A stretch of DNA of 64,000 nucleotides from Rugosibacter sp. (GTDB taxonomy: Bacteria > Pseudomonadota > Gammaproteobacteria > Burkholderiales > Rhodocyclaceae). This document shows, piece after piece, positions 25,817-34,528 of this stretch (its first letter is position 1; every line of letters starts with the position of its first letter). A program made the translations under genes and the position numbers. Under the pieces are notes generated by a model. That model was not told the origin of the DNA. It saw only the letters and a program-made list of their open reading frames with translations, and did not search any database. The stretch spans positions 1 through 64,000 of the forward strand of contig SCUZ01000016.1 of NCBI GenBank assembly GCA_004322535.1. The letters run 5' to 3'.

Positions 25817-26646
25817 GATAGGGTGATTCTCCTGGTCATCCATCGATCGGAAAGCGCAAACGCACTGCTGTTGATGGCAACGATCAACAAGACCAATACC
25901 AAGGCGGAGGCATAGGCCGCCGCATCACCACCAGTGACGTTCATCGATAGATCGTAGATATGAACGGCGAGCGAACGACCGGAGTCGGACAGCGAGCCAG
26001 GCATGCGGTCCACGTAGCCGCTAGTGAAGATCAACGCCGCAGTCTCGGCCGTGGCGCGGCCCATGCCTAATATGAATCCTGCGACAATGCTTGGCGCAGC
26101 GGCTCGCAGCAGGATATGCCATAAGGCAGTCGCACGCGTCATACCCAGTGCAGCCGCGCTTTGACGCCAGTCTGCACCAATGGAAGAAAGTCCAGCTTCG
26201 CTGGTGCGAATGAAGATGGGCAGAATCATGCAGGCCAAGGTCAACCCGCCCGAGAGGATCGAGAACCCGAGCCCTAGAAACATGCTGAAGAAAGCATTGC
26301 CAAACAGCCCGAAAACGATGGATGGCACCCCGGCCAGCACATCGAGACTCAGACGGACGGCCCGTCCCAGCGCAACTTTGTGCTGGGCATACTCGGCCAA
26401 CCATACAGCAGCACCGAGACCCAATGGAATCGCTGCCGCCATCGCCACGGCGAGAATCAACAGCGTAGAGACCAGGATGGGTGCGATGCCGCCAGCGCGC
26501 CCTGCGTTCGACGGTGCCGATATAAAAAACTGCCATGACAGATGCGGCACACCACGCCAGATCAGGTCGCCCAGCAACCAGAAAAAAGTACACGCCACCA
26601 GTAGCGCGGCGCCCCAGATGGCATGGGTGAAGGCGCGATCAGACAT
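25813..26646 (-). CDS. pstA: Phosphate ABC transporter permease PstA
   Basis: A 277-residue integral membrane permease with about six helices. The binding-protein-dependent transport signature is visible as AALGMTRATALWHILLRAA. It overlaps pstC by 8 bp and pstB by 4 bp, so pstSCAB is translated as a compact operon. Confidence 0.93.
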   Translation of the reverse strand: MSDRAFTHAIWGAALLVACTFFWLLGDLIWRGVPHLSWQFFISAPSNAGRAGGIAPILVSTLLILAVAMAAAIPLGLGAAVWLAEYAQHKVALGRAVRLSLDVLAGVPSIVFGLFGNAFFSMFLGLGFSILSGGLTLACMILPIFIRTSEAGLSSIGADWRQSAAALGMTRATALWHILLRAAAPSIVAGFILGMGRATAETAALIFTSGYVDRMPGSLSDSGRSLAVHIYDLSMNVTGGDAAAYASALVLVLLIVAINSSAFALSDRWMTRRITLS

Positions 26647-27517
26647 GGCGCAGGTTATCCGTTACCCGTGCCGCCAGCCAGGCAAGCAGCAGCACCAGCG
26701 ATGTCAGAAGCAGACCGGAAGCAAACAGGCCGGCACGATGGGTGCCGGTGGCGTAGGCCATTTCAAGTGCGATATTGGCAGTCAGGACACGAACCGGTTC
26801 GAACAAGCTGGTGGGATTCTGGACGACATTACCTGCCACCATCAGCACTGCCATGGTCTCACCGAGGGCACGCACAGTGGCGAGCAAAATGCCACTGAGT
26901 ATGCCATTACGGGCAGCAGGCACGGTCACCCCGAGAATGGTGCCTTTCTGTGTTAGTCCTAGCGCGGCAGCGCCATTCAACAAGGATTTTGGCACTGCAC
27001 CCAGCGCTGTCGCACTGGTGAGCGTTACTGTGGGCAGAATCATTAACGCCAGAATCAGGATTGCGCTCAGCAGGCTGGTGCCTAGCGGCTGCCAATGGGC
27101 GACTAACGGCACCAGCACAGTCAATCCCCATAGGCCATACACTACCGATGGAATACCGGCAAGTAACGCTAGCACTGAACGATACAGCTTGGCGATAGCG
27201 GGCGGTGCATAGAAGCACTGGAATATCGCCCCTGCCAGACCAAGCGGCACGGCCAACAGTACCGCCCCGAACGCGGCAGCGAATGTAGCCCAGACCATGG
27301 ACAGCAAACCGAAACGACCTTCCAATGGATACCAGTTGTCATCGGCAAAAAAACGCTGCCAACCGCCTGCATTCAGCACCGGCCACGCTTCGTGTATCAA
27401 AAAGCCTACCACCAAAAGAAGTATCAGTGCTGCGCCTGCGGCTAGCAAGGCGAGCAGCGGTGCCAAACGCTGGTCAGCGTTCCACTGGGACAAAGAATTG
27501 CGCCTCGATGAGATCAT
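26639..27517 (-). CDS. pstC: Phosphate ABC transporter permease PstC
   Basis: A 292-residue permease with about six membrane helices and the EAA-loop stretch ALGLTQKGTILGVTVPAA. Its 5' end overlaps the 3' end of pstS by 44 bp. It pairs with PstA in the inner-membrane channel. Confidence 0.93.
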   Translation of the reverse strand: MISSRRNSLSQWNADQRLAPLLALLAAGAALILLLVVGFLIHEAWPVLNAGGWQRFFADDNWYPLEGRFGLLSMVWATFAAAFGAVLLAVPLGLAGAIFQCFYAPPAIAKLYRSVLALLAGIPSVVYGLWGLTVLVPLVAHWQPLGTSLLSAILILALMILPTVTLTSATALGAVPKSLLNGAAALGLTQKGTILGVTVPAARNGILSGILLATVRALGETMAVLMVAGNVVQNPTSLFEPVRVLTANIALEMAYATGTHRAGLFASGLLLTSLVLLLAWLAARVTDNLRHV

Positions 27518-28292
27518 TTACCCTCCTGGAGCGTGCAAAGTCGATAAATCGCTTGGCCAATGCGGGGGGCACGCCCTTGGTGACCAGATTGAGCGGTCGT
27601 GACAGTGGGAATCGTCCCGCGCGGACGTTTTCCACGGTAGCCGCGACGCCGTTCATGGGTAACAGTTTGATAGGTGTGCCTTGTTTTTCTTCAAACTCGG
27701 CACTACCGATGGAAACGTAACCAATGGCTCCTGGGTTGCCCGCCACGGTTTTAATACCCTGCTGATTTTCGCCAATCACAGCTTGGGCTTTTATCTGGCT
27801 GTTCTTGAGTTTGAAGTGCTGTAGAAAAAGCTCCAGCGTCGAGCGGCCTTCTGCCTTATTGACAACGGTGATACGCGCATCCTTTCCACCAACTTCTTTC
27901 CAGTTGGTGATGCGCCCGATATATATCGCCCTGATTTGGTCGTCGGACAAAGATTTCACGGGATTATTGCTGTGCAGGATGAGACCCACGCCATCCATCG
28001 CGATCGTGTGCGCAACCAGGTCATGCTCATCCGGATTGAGCGCGCGCGAGACTTCACCGATGTCAGCCAGACCTGAACGGGCATCTGCCACGCCACGTGA
28101 CGAACCGCCCGATTGCACATCGACCTGGACGCCGGGATTCTGTTGCTCGAAACGTTTGCCGATTTCGAGCGCAAGCGGCGCGATGGTGCTGGAGCCAGTC
28201 AGCATGAGCCGATCAGCCGCGTGTGCAACGACGACAAAACTAAGCACACCGAATACTGCAATCATCGGCTTGCACCACGCGCTTATCTTCAT
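27474..28292 (-). CDS. pstS: Phosphate-binding periplasmic protein PstS
   Basis: 272 residues from the ATG at 28292, behind AAGGGA; an upstream in-frame TTG at 28307 is less likely. A signal peptide (MIAVFGVLSFVVVAHA) is followed by LMLTGSSTIAPLALEIGKRF and the phosphate-binding GGSSRGVADARSGLADIG segment. This is the short type of PstS. No clear Pho box was found in the upstream region by eye. Confidence 0.9.
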   Translation of the reverse strand: MKISAWCKPMIAVFGVLSFVVVAHAADRLMLTGSSTIAPLALEIGKRFEQQNPGVQVDVQSGGSSRGVADARSGLADIGEVSRALNPDEHDLVAHTIAMDGVGLILHSNNPVKSLSDDQIRAIYIGRITNWKEVGGKDARITVVNKAEGRSTLELFLQHFKLKNSQIKAQAVIGENQQGIKTVAGNPGAIGYVSIGSAEFEEKQGTPIKLLPMNGVAATVENVRAGRFPLSRPLNLVTKGVPPALAKRFIDFARSRRVNDLIEAQFFVPVER

Positions 28293-28452
28293 CGGCATTC
28301 CCTTCAAAGTAAAAGTGTGTTTTTAGCAAAAGACAAAAGTTTTGAGCCCATCTGCATGCTGGCCGCCGTAGAAATCCTCAATGAGGTTGTGCATGCATGG
28401 CTAAAAACAACACGAATAGCTTGGGTGTTGGTCGTTACGGCCTACCTGTTTC

Positions 28453-29421
28453 TTACGATCCAGGAGACTTTTTATTTTTTGAGTTACTTCCTGTTTTCGC
28501 CGAATAAACTTCGGTATCTGGGTGGAATGCGTACCAAGCAAACCAATAAGTCAGCAGGCTGGTTACTTCTTTGCCGTGAGCGTCGTTGACAACAACGGTC
28601 TGGCTTTTGCGATCAAATTGAACATTCAGCGAATGTCCAGCGACAACATCGCGAATGGTCGACGCCCCTTGCTGTAATTCAACCAATGGATAGGCTTTGT
28701 AGTGGCCTGAAATTTCAATACCAATAACGACGTCCTTGTACTCATAACTCGTCGGCGCTATCGGATTGAACGGGAAATAGGTTACGGGCGATTCCGCATA
28801 ACCACCATAGGGATCTTTTTCATAGTCCCTCAGATACCCAGTATCTTCAGAGAGAACCAAGGTATCGGGGTGCTTTGCTCGCCACCACTTCCAAGTGGTA
28901 TTGCTGACCGGTATAGGTTCTAACTTCTCCCCCTTGAGGGTGCCGGTAACAGCTTGGTGACCTATCTGCGACCAGAGTGATTCGGTTTCACGGTCATAGA
29001 GCAGCACGTTACTGTTATAGAGAAGACCGGAAACTCCGAATGTCGCTGGTTTGCCTTTGACGGTCGCCCGGAATACGACGCCGCTACGGCACAAAGGGCA
29101 ATAGGTCACGACAATGTTCTCGGTATCAAACTTGTCATTGACAATCTCGTGCCAATTGAGAATCTGAACCGGATAAGCCTTGGCCATGCCGTTGTAAACA
29201 ACGCCCAGGACGCGGTCGTCTGCCTTGAGGTTGGCTTTCCCAGCCGGCAGGAATTTCGGCTGGTTAATGGAGGGAATACCATCCTTCGGCGGCCCGCCTT
29301 CCAGAGTTTCCTTATCCGGAATGCTCGCACCGTTTAGATCGAATCCGTTGACAACATCCGCCGATGCAAATTGGCTGATTGATAGGGTGGCGATGGCCGC
29401 CAGTAGAAAATGGTATTTCAT
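28453..29421 (-). CDS. DUF3179 domain protein, secreted
   Basis: A 322-residue protein with a signal peptide (KYHFLLAAIATLSISQFASA). The DUF3179 core is recognisable from VVYNGMAKAYPVQILNWHE, VTYCPLCRSGVVF with a CPLC motif, and SLWSQIGHQAVTG. The CPLC may bind metal or be redox active, but the family function is unknown. It is separated from pstS by 160 bp and reads the same way; independent transcription is likely. Confidence 0.88.
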   Translation of the reverse strand: MKYHFLLAAIATLSISQFASADVVNGFDLNGASIPDKETLEGGPPKDGIPSINQPKFLPAGKANLKADDRVLGVVYNGMAKAYPVQILNWHEIVNDKFDTENIVVTYCPLCRSGVVFRATVKGKPATFGVSGLLYNSNVLLYDRETESLWSQIGHQAVTGTLKGEKLEPIPVSNTTWKWWRAKHPDTLVLSEDTGYLRDYEKDPYGGYAESPVTYFPFNPIAPTSYEYKDVVIGIEISGHYKAYPLVELQQGASTIRDVVAGHSLNVQFDRKSQTVVVNDAHGKEVTSLLTYWFAWYAFHPDTEVYSAKTGSNSKNKKSPGS

Positions 29422-29682
29422 GACGATTCCTTCTTGTTGATCTTTGAGGATTCGTCGTCGAATCAGGCGTATTCCTTACAGGGGTGGGAAGTGCCAATCG
29501 CTAACTGGGTAGTAGCGCCAGTTTCGACAGCATTACTATCAACAATCGATTCTCGGAATGGGTGTAAGAAATAAACCCCAGGAAACGACTACCGACTACA
29601 GTGGTGACCACGGGCATTTACCCAGTATTCAGCGTCTGGTAGGGCTCAAGTCATTGATGTGTATTAATTTTTGATTCAATTC

Positions 29683-29696
29683 GCCTCGTATGAGGC
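29683..29696 (+). promoter_or_regulatory. Small leader hairpin before the KCGA-repeat gene
   Basis: GCCTC and GAGGC form a five-bp stem with loop GTAT, 20-33 bp before the ATG at 29716 and just ahead of the AGGAG ribosome-binding site. Comparable short hairpins precede the two DUF2282 genes at 61.0 and 61.6 kb. Function is inferred and weak. Confidence 0.35.
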
Positions 29697-29715
29697 ACCC
29701 CTTTAGGAGAAAGTC

Positions 29716-29988
29716 ATGATGTCCAAATTTTCAAAGCTGTCCATCGCCGCCCTGACCGCCGCAACCTTTGCGCTGCCAGCTGCTTCTGCAAATGCTGAGG
29801 CTGATATGGCAAAGTGCGGTGCAAAATGTCATCCAGCTAAAGTGATGAAACACAAAAAACACGCTAAACATCACAAGTGCAGCTCTAAGTGTGGTACGAA
29901 ATGCGCGGCCAAGTGTGGTGCGAAGTGCGGCGCCAAATGTGGTGCCAAGTGCGGAGCCAAATGTGGTGCCAAGTGCGGAGCACATTAA
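29716..29988 (+). CDS. Secreted KCGA-repeat Cys-rich peptide
   Basis: A 90-residue protein with an N-terminal signal peptide (KLSIAALTAATFALPAASANA, cleavage near residue 27). A Lys/His-rich segment with KCHPAKVMKHKKHAKHHKCSS follows. The C-terminal third is a regular KCGA/KCGT/KCAA repeat with a Cys at every fourth residue, nine such Cys in a row, ending GAH. The repeat is in a 12-bp DNA period, but the codons vary (AAG/AAA, TGT/TGC, GCC/GCG), so it is maintained as protein. High Cys plus His suggests metal binding. Low-complexity Cys peptides of this type are known or predicted substrates of DUF692 (MNIO) enzymes, but none lies beside this gene. Confidence 0.85.
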   Translation: MMSKFSKLSIAALTAATFALPAASANAEADMAKCGAKCHPAKVMKHKKHAKHHKCSSKCGTKCAAKCGAKCGAKCGAKCGAKCGAKCGAH

Positions 29989-30001
29989 TTAGCTAAAAAA
30001 A

Positions 30002-30040
30002 CCGCATACGGAGCACGATTCTGCTCTGTATGCGGGGTTT
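30002..30040 (+). terminator. Terminator-like hairpin after the KCGA-repeat gene
   Basis: CCGCATAC pairs with GTATGCGG, extended inside by GAGCA and TGCTC around one mismatch, and followed by GGTTT. It lies 14 bp after the stop at 29988 and separates the peptide gene from the conserved protein at 30069. A mono-cistronic message for the peptide is therefore likely. Confidence 0.65.
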
Positions 30041-30068
30041 ATTGACCACAATGAAAAGTTAACTCGTG

Positions 30069-30797
30069 ATGTCGGCAAAAAAAAACGCGAATAGCCTCCT
30101 GAATGCTGCCGACGAGGCAGCGATGCTCCAATCAGCAGAGCGCTTGTTTGCCTGCTATGAACGGCTGCAAAGCGAGCAGCAGCATTTGCTGACGCCATTG
30201 TTGAATGGGGCATCCCCCAAACAATGGATGCATTATCCGGAAGATGATGTGATCGACCATCAATCCGGCTACCAATATTTTTATCATTCTCATTCGCCAG
30301 AAGACCGCCCTGATTCGTCAGAGCATGGTCACTTTCATCTGTTTGCGCGTGTCGATGGCGGGGTTCTCCTTACTGATGCTAAGCGCGAATGGCAGTTTTT
30401 GAAGACCTTGAAATCTGCTTCTGCCAAGAAAAGCAAAACAGTCAGTCTTATGTGCATTTCTTTGGGTGCGAAGGGTGTTCCAACTTCGCTATTTACGGTA
30501 AACCGATGGGTTACCGGCGATCACTTGTTGAGCGCAGATGCAACGCTTACCCTGCTTAAAGACTTCCGCGTCGCCACGCCTGGTTTTGAGCTGATCAATG
30601 AATGGTTACGGGCAATGATCGGGCTCTTCTGGCCCCAGATCGTCGACCTGCTGCGGCAACGGGATCTTAAATTGAAGTCACTCATTACGAATGGCTATTC
30701 GGGTGCCAACCTTCTCGACAATAACGCGGTTGAATTGCTTTCTGAATTCGATGTGGATATAGATCGTCAGGTGGGATGGCTGATGCAAGGCCATTAG
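30069..30797 (+). CDS. Conserved protein with YHSH and EHGHFH motifs
   Basis: About 242 residues; start ATG at 30069 or the GTG just before it. The middle holds MHYPEDDVIDHQSGYQYFYH followed by SHSPEDRPDSSEHGHFHLF. A family of conserved bacterial proteins of unknown function (recalled as DUF6969-like, not certain) has this pattern. The clustered His residues could bind metal. The C-terminal region is helical. It is the gene after the KCGA-repeat peptide on the same strand, about 80 bp away, but a hairpin stands between. No function is assigned. Confidence 0.6.
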   Translation: MSAKKNANSLLNAADEAAMLQSAERLFACYERLQSEQQHLLTPLLNGASPKQWMHYPEDDVIDHQSGYQYFYHSHSPEDRPDSSEHGHFHLFARVDGGVLLTDAKREWQFLKTLKSASAKKSKTVSLMCISLGAKGVPTSLFTVNRWVTGDHLLSADATLTLLKDFRVATPGFELINEWLRAMIGLFWPQIVDLLRQRDLKLKSLITNGYSGANLLDNNAVELLSEFDVDIDRQVGWLMQGH

Positions 30798-30833
30798 AGA
30801 TGCAATAGGCGCAACAAAGATGCTGAAAATGTC

Positions 30834-32861
30834 ATGGACCAGTCCTTATGGCGGCACGTCTGGATCGAATTGTCAGTGCTGCTTGAGGTTAAGAGAAAAA
30901 TAAACCACGATGACTCTTCCTTATGGCTGCTTATGAAGACTGATAACGCACATCATCGTTGGAGCATCTATGGTCTTTTGGCGGTTATCGTTGCGATGAG
31001 CATCGGGTTGTCTGCAATCATTGCCCAAACAGGCCAGGAGATTCGTTCAGCAGCCACACCTTTGCTAAAGAAAAAACTACCCCTCCTTGACCAAATATCC
31101 CGGCTTGAAAGCGCACTGTTACAGAACCAGTTGACGCTCAACCAATATTTTGCCTACTCAATCCCGCGTGATCGGTTTCTCGAAGTACAGCAGTCATCCA
31201 GAGCCGAGATCGAAGCACACTTTGCCCAACTCGATACGGCATTTGGCACATCGCCAGAGCTTTCTGCCATGCGCGGCATCAATAACAATTTAATCAGCCT
31301 GGGACCGCATCTCGATGCGCTGATGACCGCCAAGACAATTGACTGGGATGAAGCGCGTGCCGTACTGGTTGCGCTGAATATCCTGACTGTCGAAATTCGC
31401 CAAGAACTCGATAAGCTCAAGACGATCACCGAGACAGAGGTCTACGCTGCCGGAGACCGCACCAGGAGTGGCATAGATCGGATCATCCAACTTGTCTACT
31501 TATATAGCTTGGCGACATTGATTACCGCAGTTTTCGTAATCCACCATATTCGCGCGAGATTACGTTCGGAGCATGAACTCGCGCACCAGGCGACTCATGA
31601 TTTACTGACTGGGTTGGAGAACCGTCGATCCTTCGAACGTCTTCTCACCTCTTTGCCAGAACATCCACATGCCATCATTCTGGCCTCGATAGACCGGTTC
31701 GAGCGTGTCATCGGCGGTCTGGGGCACGAAGCAGGCGATCAACTGATGCAGAAAATCGCGGCTCGTCTCAGTGAGGCTATGACAGGAACGGGCAGCCGTG
31801 TCTTTCGGCTGGATGGCTATAGTTTCGCTTTGTTATACAGCGTCGGATCTGATCGGCCACCGGTTCGCAGTGTGCTTATGGGGATGCAAGCCGCCATGGC
31901 CGAGCCGTTTGAGGTGGCCAACAATGAGGTATTTTCCCACCTGAGCATAGGAGCTGCGAACCATCCTGCCGATGGTAACGATGCCGGTAGCCTGATGCGA
32001 AATGCAGATGCTGCGCTACAGGCAGCACGCCAGGGCGGGGGTAATGAATTCGTTATCTATTCACACGAGCTTAATGCCCAGACACAGGAGCGCCTTGTGC
32101 TGGAAGCGCAGCTGAGCCATGCGCTCGAACGCGAAGAGTTGGTACTTCATTATCAGCCGCAACAAAATCTGTCACGCGGCACACTGATCGGATTTGAGTC
32201 ATTGGTGCGCTGGCAGCGCGGTAGCGAGATGATTTCACCGGCAGAGTTTATTCCGCTGGCCGAAGATTCTGGATTGATTATTCCTATCGGCAACTGGATC
32301 CTGGCCGAGGCTTGCCGGCAGGCGCGACTCTGGAATGAAGAGACAGGACTTGAGCTTGTCGTCGCAATCAATATATCTTCCCTGCAATTTCGGCATCCTG
32401 ATTTTCTGCAAACCGTCAAACAAACGCTTGCCGAAACAGGCGTTGATCCGTCCAGCATCGAGTTGGAAATCACCGAGAGCATTGCGATGCAGAATGCTGA
32501 TTACACCATTAAACTCCTGCAATCACTCCGCCACCTCGGGCTGGAGCTTGTCATCGATGATTTTGGCACCGGTTATTCCAGTCTGGCGTATCTAAAGCGT
32601 TTCCCGCTCAAGAAACTCAAGATCGATCAATCGTTCATTCGCCACCTTAGCCCCGCATCAAATGATGCTGCCATCGTTAAGGCCATTATTTCCCTTGGTC
32701 ATAGCTTGGGCTTTGCGGTCATTGCAGAAGGGGTTGAAACTTCTGAGCAACTCGAATGCCTTTCCCATTGGGGATGCGATGAGATCCAAGGTTTTTATTA
32801 CGGACGTCCATTACCTGCTGAGGTAGCAACTGCATTTATCGGCAAACCACCTACTGTGTAA
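30834..32861 (+). CDS. Membrane GGDEF-EAL protein with degenerate GGDEF
   Basis: About 675 residues; the ATG at 30834 has no clear ribosome-binding site and an in-frame ATG at 30933 is a serious alternative. Two membrane helices (YGLLAVIVAMSIGLSAIIA and LVYLYSLATLITAVFVIHH) bracket a periplasmic sensor of about 160 residues. A GGDEF domain follows in which the signature is RLDGYSF, so cyclase activity is unlikely. The EAL domain has GFESLVRW, ELEITES, DDFGTGYSSLAYLKRF and KIDQSF, all residues for c-di-GMP hydrolysis. Most likely a phosphodiesterase. Confidence 0.85.
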   Translation: MDQSLWRHVWIELSVLLEVKRKINHDDSSLWLLMKTDNAHHRWSIYGLLAVIVAMSIGLSAIIAQTGQEIRSAATPLLKKKLPLLDQISRLESALLQNQLTLNQYFAYSIPRDRFLEVQQSSRAEIEAHFAQLDTAFGTSPELSAMRGINNNLISLGPHLDALMTAKTIDWDEARAVLVALNILTVEIRQELDKLKTITETEVYAAGDRTRSGIDRIIQLVYLYSLATLITAVFVIHHIRARLRSEHELAHQATHDLLTGLENRRSFERLLTSLPEHPHAIILASIDRFERVIGGLGHEAGDQLMQKIAARLSEAMTGTGSRVFRLDGYSFALLYSVGSDRPPVRSVLMGMQAAMAEPFEVANNEVFSHLSIGAANHPADGNDAGSLMRNADAALQAARQGGGNEFVIYSHELNAQTQERLVLEAQLSHALEREELVLHYQPQQNLSRGTLIGFESLVRWQRGSEMISPAEFIPLAEDSGLIIPIGNWILAEACRQARLWNEETGLELVVAINISSLQFRHPDFLQTVKQTLAETGVDPSSIELEITESIAMQNADYTIKLLQSLRHLGLELVIDDFGTGYSSLAYLKRFPLKKLKIDQSFIRHLSPASNDAAIVKAIISLGHSLGFAVIAEGVETSEQLECLSHWGCDEIQGFYYGRPLPAEVATAFIGKPPTV

Positions 32862-32948
32862 GGATCCATGCGCTGTGAACGACTCATGGTGGTTGCACTG
32901 CGATCATGCTGTTACGACCCTCACCAACCTATCGAAAGAAAGAAAATC

Positions 32949-33365
32949 ATGAAAGTTGCAAACCTGAATAAATTTTTCAAGACTTTGCTGCTGTTGGCAG
33001 GATGGCTAATATCGTTCAGTGTATTTGCGCTAGAAAGCGAACCCTTCAGCGAGGCGCGGTTTAAGGAACTACAGGCCAAAGACCAGTTGATTTTGGTCGA
33101 TGTCAGCGCTACTTGGTGCCCAACATGCAAAAAACAGAAGGCTATTTTAAGTGACTATCAGCGCGAAAATCCTGGCAGCCGATTACATATCCTGAATGTT
33201 GATTTCGATAACCAAAAAGAGTGGGTCATTTTTTTTAAGGCACCACGGCAGTCTACCTTGGTACTTTATTCCGGCAATGAACAAGTCTGGTTCAGCGTTG
33301 CAGAAACCCGTGAAGAGGTGATCGTGGATGCCATTGAAGCAAATATTCGAAAACACGGGTCGTGA
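32949..33365 (+). CDS. Thioredoxin-fold protein with WCPTC motif, exported
   Basis: 138 residues from the ATG at 32949, preferred because it starts a signal sequence (KFFKTLLLLAGWLISFSVFA) after GAAAGAAAG. An open frame extends upstream to 32868. The active site is SATWCPTCKKQKAIL near residue 58 of the protein. The CcdA-type gene follows with a GTGA overlap, which suggests an electron-relay pair in which the CcdA protein reduces this periplasmic thioredoxin. Confidence 0.88.
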   Translation: MKVANLNKFFKTLLLLAGWLISFSVFALESEPFSEARFKELQAKDQLILVDVSATWCPTCKKQKAILSDYQRENPGSRLHILNVDFDNQKEWVIFFKAPRQSTLVLYSGNEQVWFSVAETREEVIVDAIEANIRKHGS

Positions 33366-34072
33366 ATATTGAACTGACCGCCATTCCGCTGGCGTTCTTT
33401 GCCGGCATGTTTGGTGTGCTATCGCCTTGTGTCTGGCCATTGGTACCTATCGTAATGGGTTCTGCCGCCAGTGGCGGCCGCTTCGGACCTTATGCCTTGG
33501 CGGTGGGGTTGAGCCTGTCATTCGCCATTGCCGGCACGCTGTTGAGCTGGCTGCTGTTGAGCGTAGGGCTGGATCCCGAACTGTTCCGTTATCTGGCCGC
33601 CGCCTTGCTGGTTGTAGTAGCGCTGACGCTGATCAACAAAGCAATCGGCGATTGGCTGACCTTGCGCTTGTCACGGCTGGCCAGCAGGTTCAATGTCGGT
33701 ACGAATTCGGAACTGGGCTGGACAGGCCAGTTTTTCGTGGGTCTGTTGTTAGGCCTGGTTTGGTTGCCCTGCGTTGGCCCAACCCTAGGTGCGGCCATCG
33801 CCTTGGCTTCGATGGGACAAAACCTTGTCACCGCTTTTATCGTCATGCTGGCCTTTGGTGTGGGCACGGCATCTGTGCTGCTGCTCGCTGGTCAGTTGTC
33901 GGGCAGCTTACTGTCCCGCCTGCGCCCCGGCTTGTTGCGTGGCGGTAGCGGCGGTAAAAAGCTGCTTGGCTGGGTGCTGCTGCTTTTGGGGGTTCTCGTC
34001 TTAACCGGTGGGGACAAGCTGCTGGAAGCCTGGGCTGTGTCCTGGTTGCCCGAATGGGCTAGCCAGATATGA
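33362..34072 (+). CDS. CcdA/DsbD-type membrane electron carrier
   Basis: 236 residues with a GTG start overlapping the thioredoxin stop. About six membrane helices. Two conserved Cys in membrane segments are visible: FGVLSPCVWPLVPI near residue 22 and GLVWLPCVGPTLGAAIAL near residue 132, the CcdA redox pair. Such proteins carry electrons from cytoplasmic thioredoxin to periplasmic substrates. Its natural partner is the upstream WCPTC protein. Possible uses include cytochrome c maturation or metal-peptide reduction. Confidence 0.9.
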   Translation: MNIELTAIPLAFFAGMFGVLSPCVWPLVPIVMGSAASGGRFGPYALAVGLSLSFAIAGTLLSWLLLSVGLDPELFRYLAAALLVVVALTLINKAIGDWLTLRLSRLASRFNVGTNSELGWTGQFFVGLLLGLVWLPCVGPTLGAAIALASMGQNLVTAFIVMLAFGVGTASVLLLAGQLSGSLLSRLRPGLLRGGSGGKKLLGWVLLLLGVLVLTGGDKLLEAWAVSWLPEWASQI

Positions 34073-34216
34073 CATCCCTTGTAACAACGCTTTCAGGCTT
34101 GATTCCAAGCCCTGCTCAAATCTTGTCAACTTCGCTGTAAGGAATAGAAAGGCTCATTCGACATTATGGGGGAGAGTAATGCCGCTCTCTCTTACATTTG
34201 GAAAGGAAACCTCATC

Positions 34217-34351
34217 ATGTCTTTAATGTGCACTATAGATAAGAAGTGTTCTGCGACAAAGGGGATGTGTATACACGAGAAAATGATGATGGGCGTCGTT
34301 GTTCTCGGTGTTCTGGCTGCGATTGCCCACTGGGGGTTGAATCTATTTTAA
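34217..34351 (+). CDS. Small membrane peptide with Cys-rich head (44 aa)
   Basis: Start ATG at 34217 behind AAAGGAAA. The peptide has three Cys in the head (LMCTIDKKCSATKGMCIHEK) and a single membrane helix, VVVLGVLAAIAHWGLNLF. An open frame 17 codons longer to 34166 exists but has no ribosome-binding site. Small proteins of this plan occur in other Betaproteobacteria. No function known. Confidence 0.7.
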   Translation: MSLMCTIDKKCSATKGMCIHEKMMMGVVVLGVLAAIAHWGLNLF

Positions 34352-34359
34352 CCATCAGC

Positions 34360-34393
34360 TTCTCGGCCCAATGTAATGTTATTGGGCCGAGAA
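34360..34393 (+). terminator. Perfect 13-bp stem-loop downstream of the small peptide
   Basis: TTCTCGGCCCAAT (34360-34372) pairs perfectly with ATTGGGCCGAGAA (34381-34393) around an 8-nt loop. There is no T tract after it, so it is an unusual terminator or a message-stabilising or protein-binding element. Confidence 0.6.
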
Positions 34394-34528
34394 TAGCGAA
34401 AACCTGAATTCGTGAATGCTCTTCATTTCAGGTTCACGAATAGTTTTGCCATGCCCTTCGTCTTACCAACGCCGACTTTTTGCGAGCAAGGCCTGTCGTA
34501 TGCCAAAACGAGTAACGGACAGGATGCG

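Noticed and set aside
29889-29985. CRISPR-like or VNTR interpretation of the 12-bp periodic DNA
   Set aside because: The repeats are codons of a protein (KCGA) with synonymous variation and no spacers.
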